From Loki-b32 sp964493385 (GTDB lineage Archaea > Asgardarchaeota > Lokiarchaeia > Sigyniarchaeales > SOKP01): DNA of 27,988 bases. Positions within the stretch are counted from its first letter, which is position 1, and each line of letters begins with the position of its first letter. The notes beneath the pieces were generated by a model. It ran no database searches, had not been told where the DNA came from, and worked only from the letters and a program-made list of their open reading frames with translations. Positions 24,791-27,988 of the stretch are shown here, in pieces. The stretch lies in NCBI GenBank assembly GCA_964493385.1, contig CAZBNW010000024.1, positions 1 to 27,988 on the forward strand, read 5' to 3'. A program made the position numbers and the translations under genes.

Positions 24791-25294
24791 TTAACTCTCG
24801 CTTATATCTATTTTCTTGGCTGGCTTTTTACCAAATGTTACCTTTAGGAGCCCGTTAGCCATTTTTGAAACTATTGTATCTGTATCTGCATCAACTGGCA
24901 AAGTAATATCCATGTCTATATCAATAAAAGTAAACCCTTTCCAGAAAGGCGGACCTCCAAATCCGTGAGGTGCTCTCTCTTTCTCTGGTTTTTCCTTTAC
25001 GCTTTCCCTTTCAGGAATCTTCGGTTTCTCTGCTTTAATGTTAAGGTGCTTATTAATTAAAGAAACTTTAACTTCTTCTTTAGTACGACCCGCTAATGGT
25101 ACAGTAATCAAATAGCTATCTCCAAGGTCTTCGACATTATAAGGTATATGACTCCCCATAAAGCCTCTCATGAAATGTGCCGCCATATTTTTCATTTTTT
25201 GTATTTGTTGAGGGTCAAATGGAAAACAGCCAATCATCCCTTTTCGCCCGTGACCACGACCGTGACCATGACCATAGGGACCTTCATCACACAT
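24791..25294 (-). CDS. hsp20: Small heat shock protein, Hsp20/alpha-crystallin family
   Basis: This 167-residue ATP-independent holdase chaperone keeps unfolding proteins soluble. The alpha-crystallin domain spans about residues 50-158, with YNVEDLGDSYLITVPLAGR, KEEVKVSLINKHLNIKAEK and the closing MANGLLKVTFGKKP. The C-terminal IDI (162-164) is the I-x-I anchor used in oligomer assembly. The N-terminal arm is unusual: about 20 residues rich in Gly and His (GPYGHGHGRGHGRKG), with a Cys at position 2 and another at 23. A Pro/Lys/Glu-rich loop near 91-115 replaces the usual strand-6 loop. The gene follows a padR gene by 51 bp on the same strand, so PadR probably controls it. A hairpin lies after the stop. 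Confidence 0.92.
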   Translation of the reverse strand: MCDEGPYGHGHGRGHGRKGMIGCFPFDPQQIQKMKNMAAHFMRGFMGSHIPYNVEDLGDSYLITVPLAGRTKEEVKVSLINKHLNIKAEKPKIPERESVKEKPEKERAPHGFGGPPFWKGFTFIDIDMDITLPVDADTDTIVSKMANGLLKVTFGKKPAKKIDISES

Positions 25295-25345
25295 ATTTCT
25301 TTTTCCTCTTTTTTTTAATTTTTATTATTATTATTTTAATATTAT

Positions 25346-25993
25346 TTATGAATAATAATCGGTATTAGTATCTTCAAGAATTTCAATGGGTTTAGATTTT
25401 TGTTCTCGTTCTTTTGTAATTTTTTCTAATAATGATTTAAGTTTATTTACTCGTTCATCAATTATTTTTATTCTTTCTTTAAGATGCTCTCTCGAATTTT
25501 CTAACTTTTTAATAAAATTTTCTATAAATCTTTGATTTTGTAAAGAGAGATCCGCTTCATTGATTTCTGTTTCAATTACAGATTTATGATAAGGAAAACT
25601 ACAAAACATATTTTCAACATTTCGCTTGACTCTAGGGATATCTCCAATAAGCGTAAATATAGAATCCATAAAAGAATGCATACTAGGTAAAATATTGTTG
25701 CTTAAAGCATTTTTAAGTTCAATTGTGCCCTTTTCAGTAATGAAATATTTCTTCTTAGGACGATTTTTATCTACTATCTCTTCAACCCTTACTAATCTCT
25801 TTTTTTCTGCAAAATTCTTTAATAAAGGGTATATCGAACCTGCTGTTCCTCTCCATAATCCTCTAGGATTCCTAGCAATTTGTTGAATAATTTCATATCC
25901 CGTAATTCCTCCGTTATTTTCTATTATCTTTAGGACTAAAATCTCTAAACCCGATAAAACGCCTTTTTTATAAGTACCGAAAATTTTAATCAC
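25346..25993 (-). CDS. PadR-family transcriptional regulator upstream of hsp20
   Basis: This 215-residue regulator has a PadR winged helix at about residues 12-90 (LSGLEILVLKIIENNGGITGYEIIQ, TAGSIYPLLKNFAEKKRLV, KKKYFITEKGTIELKNAL). A long helical C-terminal part with coiled-coil character follows (NQRFIENFIKKLENSREHLKERIKIIDERVNKLKSLLEK). The start is GTG at 25993; an in-frame TAG lies directly upstream, so no earlier start is possible. There is no Shine-Dalgarno sequence, and a TATA-like stretch about 35 bases upstream suggests a leaderless or near-leaderless mRNA. Overlapping palindromes lie between the TATA box and the GTG, so autorepression is likely. hsp20 follows on the same strand 51 bp downstream, suggesting this protein regulates a chaperone in response to stress. 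Confidence 0.9.
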   Translation of the reverse strand: MIKIFGTYKKGVLSGLEILVLKIIENNGGITGYEIIQQIARNPRGLWRGTAGSIYPLLKNFAEKKRLVRVEEIVDKNRPKKKYFITEKGTIELKNALSNNILPSMHSFMDSIFTLIGDIPRVKRNVENMFCSFPYHKSVIETEINEADLSLQNQRFIENFIKKLENSREHLKERIKIIDERVNKLKSLLEKITKEREQKSKPIEILEDTNTDYYS

Positions 25994-25998
25994 CTAAC

Positions 25999-26033
25999 AT
26001 ATCGAAATCGATATATCGAGATCTATATATATT
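25999..26033 (-). promoter_or_regulatory. PadR operator cluster and TATA box of padR-hsp20
   Basis: ATATCGA and TCGATAT form an inverted repeat around AA (25999-26014). Overlapping it is the 12-nt perfect palindrome TCGATATATCGA (26008-26019). A TATA-like stretch follows at about 26024-26033 (TATATATATT on the + strand). The palindromes therefore lie between TATA and the start codon at 25993, the classic place for repression. The theme ATAT-CGA resembles the palindrome of the other padR gene only loosely. Confidence 0.6.
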
Positions 26034-26112
26034 AATCGATCTATTTAAACTTGTTGGTAAACAAATCTAGTAGATAACTTTTTTCTTTTGAAAAATGCCT
26101 CAATTCAAAATG

Positions 26113-26127
26113 TTAATATATTTTTAA
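26113..26127 (+). promoter_or_regulatory. TATA box of the nitroreductase gene
   Basis: An AT-rich TTAATATATTTTTAA is centred about 26 bases before the ATG at 26146, the spacing of a leaderless gene. No Shine-Dalgarno sequence precedes this ATG. Confidence 0.4.
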
Positions 26128-26145
26128 TAGACTTTCATAATTATC

Positions 26146-26925
26146 ATGCCGATTAAAGGAATAGATATCAAGCGGTGCAATCTCTGCCAAGAATGTATAA
26201 ATGAATGTGTTATGGGGAATTTTAATAAATCTAGAGAAGAACAGCAAATTATTTTCGATAGTTCTCAGGGTTGTGTATTATGTGGGCACTGTATTGCTGT
26301 GTGTCCTGAAGATGCTATAATTTATGAAGATTTGAAAGGTAAAGCTTTAAAATTTGAAGAACCGAGTGAAACTATATCATATGAAGCAATATATGAATTA
26401 ATGCGCGCTAAAAGGTCGATTAGGCAATATAAAAATAAGAAAGTTCCTAGAAAAATAATTGAAAAAATTATGGATTGTATGAGGTATGCAGCTACAGCTA
26501 TGAATAAACGAACCTTAAAATGCCTTATAATTTCAGATGATCAAAAAATTAATGAATTAATAGACACAATTATCGATACAATAGATGAGGAAGAAGAGCG
26601 AGAAAGTTACAAAAAAAAGAGAAATAAAGGAGTAGATCCTTACTTTCATAACGCTCCTCATATCCTAATTCTCCATTCGGATAATAGTTGGGACGCTACG
26701 AATGCTACTATTGCTATAACATATGCGATGTTATGCGCCCTAACTTTAGGTTTAGGATCTTGCTGGATTGGAGGTGTTCAAAGAATTCTTAAAGATAATA
26801 GAGAAATTCAAAAAAAAGTTTTTGGGATAGATGATAAAATTTTTGGAATAATGATTTTTGGATATCCAGCGGTGAAATATTACCGAGGACCACCCCGACC
26901 ACCAATAAAAATCAAATTTTCTTAA
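26146..26925 (+). CDS. Ferredoxin-nitroreductase fusion protein
   Basis: This 259-residue flavoprotein has two 4Fe-4S clusters in front of an FMN-dependent nitroreductase domain. Cluster 1 uses Cys11, 14, 17 and 21 (CNLCQECINEC), and cluster 2 Cys43, 46, 49 and 53 (CVLCGHCIAVC followed by Pro). The nitroreductase part starts near residue 75 with YELMRAKRSIRQYKNKKV, the FMN-phosphate-binding motif. PHILILHS and ALTLGLGSCWIGG later complete the FMN site and dimer interface. The first cluster lacks the usual Pro after the fourth Cys. Such fusions are found in anaerobic archaea and bacteria, where they reduce nitro, quinone or other electrophiles using ferredoxin electrons. The gene is divergent from padR and has its own TATA box. 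Confidence 0.92.
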   Translation: MPIKGIDIKRCNLCQECINECVMGNFNKSREEQQIIFDSSQGCVLCGHCIAVCPEDAIIYEDLKGKALKFEEPSETISYEAIYELMRAKRSIRQYKNKKVPRKIIEKIMDCMRYAATAMNKRTLKCLIISDDQKINELIDTIIDTIDEEEERESYKKKRNKGVDPYFHNAPHILILHSDNSWDATNATIAITYAMLCALTLGLGSCWIGGVQRILKDNREIQKKVFGIDDKIFGIMIFGYPAVKYYRGPPRPPIKIKFS

Positions 26926-27060
26926 ACCTTTCGATTTCTATAACCCATAATAAAAAGGTATGATCTATAAAATATATTGAGATCTACTTAATACGTAAAT
27001 ATAACACAGAATATATAAGGAAATAGAATTATTAAATAACTAAAGATCTTTTATAAATCT

Positions 27061-27106
27061 AATATAAATACTTGATTTTATTACTTAAAGAAACATTCTT
27101 TTTAAG
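27061..27106 (+). promoter_or_regulatory. Promoter and inverted repeat upstream of the seven-helix protein
   Basis: AATATAAATAC at 27061-27071 fits a TATA box, with the start of transcription near 27092. CTTAAA (27084-27089) and TTTAAG (27101-27106) form an inverted repeat near the start site. The same AAATACTT and CTTAAAG elements occur upstream of the coiled-coil gene at 5313-5336. Confidence 0.35.
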
Positions 27107-27109
27107 AAA

Positions 27110-27841
27110 ATGATTGCACAATTAACCCCATTTGAAATTTTTTATGGAAGCTTTACTTTTGCTTCTGTGATTATATCTACTGTTTTAGGTCTTTTTATTG
27201 CTTTAAAGTATATAAAACATAAAAAAGTAGAATTACTTCTAGTTGGAATTACATGGATTTTATTAGCGAGTCCTTATTGGTCTGATGCGATTCAGTTTAT
27301 TATTAAAACTTTATTCAATATAGAATTAAATTCACCTTTATATTTCTTCCTAGCTAATGTATTCATTGCACCGATTCATATAACTTGGACTTACGCTTTC
27401 ACCAATTTTCTTTTTAAAAAGCAGCAAAAGAAAATCATGTTATTTTTTGGAATAGAAGCCCTAATATTTGAAATCGCATTTTTAATTGTCTTTTTTGTGA
27501 ATCCTCTCCTAATAGGCAATCAAAAAAGCGTATTTGTTGTAGAATGGGCTATTTGGATACAAATATACCTATTATTTTCAATAATTCTCTTTTTAGTTAC
27601 TGGATTTTTATTTGCTAGGGCAAGTCTTAAAGCAGAGAATCCTGAACTTAAATTAAAAGGGAAGTTTTTAATAATTGCTTTTGTAACTTTTACCATTGGT
27701 ACAATAATTGATGTTATTGGAGCAGACAGTCCTACAGAAATAACTATACTTCTTGCTAGAACATTTGTGATTATTAGTTCACTCTGCTTTTATATAGGAT
27801 TTACCTTGCCTAAATTTATTAAAGATATCTTCATAAAGTAA
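27110..27841 (+). CDS. Seven-helix membrane protein of unknown function
   Basis: This 243-residue protein is almost wholly hydrophobic and has seven predicted membrane segments: about residues 10-30, 40-58, 77-97, 105-122, 137-157, 182-200 and 213-232. Short polar loops such as KYIKHKKVE and KKQQKK lie between them. The last helix is followed by a short basic tail (KFIKDIFIK), so unlike the broken gene at 19024 there is no soluble sensor domain. I recognise no family by name; such seven-helix proteins are frequent in Asgard genomes and may be receptors. There is no visible retinal-binding lysine context. The ATG is the first in frame. Confidence 0.7.
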   Translation: MIAQLTPFEIFYGSFTFASVIISTVLGLFIALKYIKHKKVELLLVGITWILLASPYWSDAIQFIIKTLFNIELNSPLYFFLANVFIAPIHITWTYAFTNFLFKKQQKKIMLFFGIEALIFEIAFLIVFFVNPLLIGNQKSVFVVEWAIWIQIYLLFSIILFLVTGFLFARASLKAENPELKLKGKFLIIAFVTFTIGTIIDVIGADSPTEITILLARTFVIISSLCFYIGFTLPKFIKDIFIK

Positions 27842-27933
27842 ACAAATATTTTTTTTTTATTTTTTATTATAAGAAGATTTTTCATATGTTATTGTGATAT
27901 GATAGAGAAATTCTTAGCATATAGAATATTAAG

Positions 27934-27953
27934 CGTGAAATGAAGCTTTCACG
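27934..27953 (+). terminator. Terminator-like hairpin near the right end
   Basis: CGTGAAA and TTTCACG form a perfect 7-bp stem around TGAAGC, followed within a few bases by T-rich DNA (GATTTTTGTTTT). It lies about 93 bases after the stop at 27841 and could end that transcript, though a T-rich stretch already follows the stop directly. Confidence 0.4.
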
Positions 27954-27988
27954 AAGATTTTTGTTTTAATTTATTCTTTTTAATTAAA

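Noticed and set aside
1..27988. CRISPR arrays, rRNA or intact tRNA genes, and transposase genes
   Set aside because: I read both strands for regular spaced repeats, tRNA arm patterns, rRNA-like GC-rich blocks and transposase motifs and found none that I can support.

Overview
The window is AT-rich archaeal DNA, most likely from an Asgard (Lokiarchaeia-like) metagenome assembly. Archaeal origin rests on the rps13-rps4-rps11 gene order, the archaeal forms of these ribosomal proteins, and TATA-box promoters placed for leaderless or short-leader transcripts. The Asgard assignment is softer. It rests on large FG-GAP and seven-helix membrane proteins, many PadR-type regulators, GTG/TTG starts, and a Lys/Pro-rich coiled-coil protein whose C-terminus resembles an ESCRT-I steadiness box. 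Two runs of 100 N mark scaffold joins.

Layout. 1-2583: a 5'-truncated FrhB-like iron-sulfur flavoprotein gene, then rps13, rps4 and rps11. The gene usually next in archaea (rpoD) is absent. In its place is a GPH-family sugar:cation symporter bracketed by a ~50-nt direct repeat, then a decayed kinase fragment (to about 5190). 5371-8694: the coiled-coil protein, NAD synthetase, and two unrecognised small proteins. 8965-12302: nagB (split by an artefactual gap), a solitary N6-adenine DNA methyltransferase with a zinc-ribbon insert, and a cysteine-rich DUF6125-like protein. 12617-15618: a ZIP metal transporter, a 52-residue ribbon-helix-helix regulator, and an SDR oxidoreductase/epimerase coupled to a small membrane protein. 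15790-18971: a PadR regulator with a perfect 21-nt palindrome over its promoter, followed by an ABC-2 exporter ATPase and a permease that runs into the second gap, then the C-terminal part of a cell-surface protein.

19024-22100 is a decaying patch. It holds a seven-helix/roadblock-like gene with two in-frame stops, an orphan 54-codon C-terminal fragment of the neighbouring FG-GAP gene, an acyltransferase-like membrane protein, and an eight-codon remnant of an ABC ATPase start. 21937-27841: the FG-GAP membrane protein, a PadR-Hsp20 pair with palindromes between TATA box and start, a ferredoxin-nitroreductase fusion and a seven-helix membrane protein.

Two PadR regulators and one RHH regulator each sit beside an effector set (ABC exporter; Hsp20; possibly ZIP transporter), with operator-like palindromes beside or over their promoters. 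The clearest corrections to a naive annotation are that nagB is intact once the 55-nt duplicated contig ends are merged, that the RHH gene is real but short, and that several ORFs are fragments of decayed genes.
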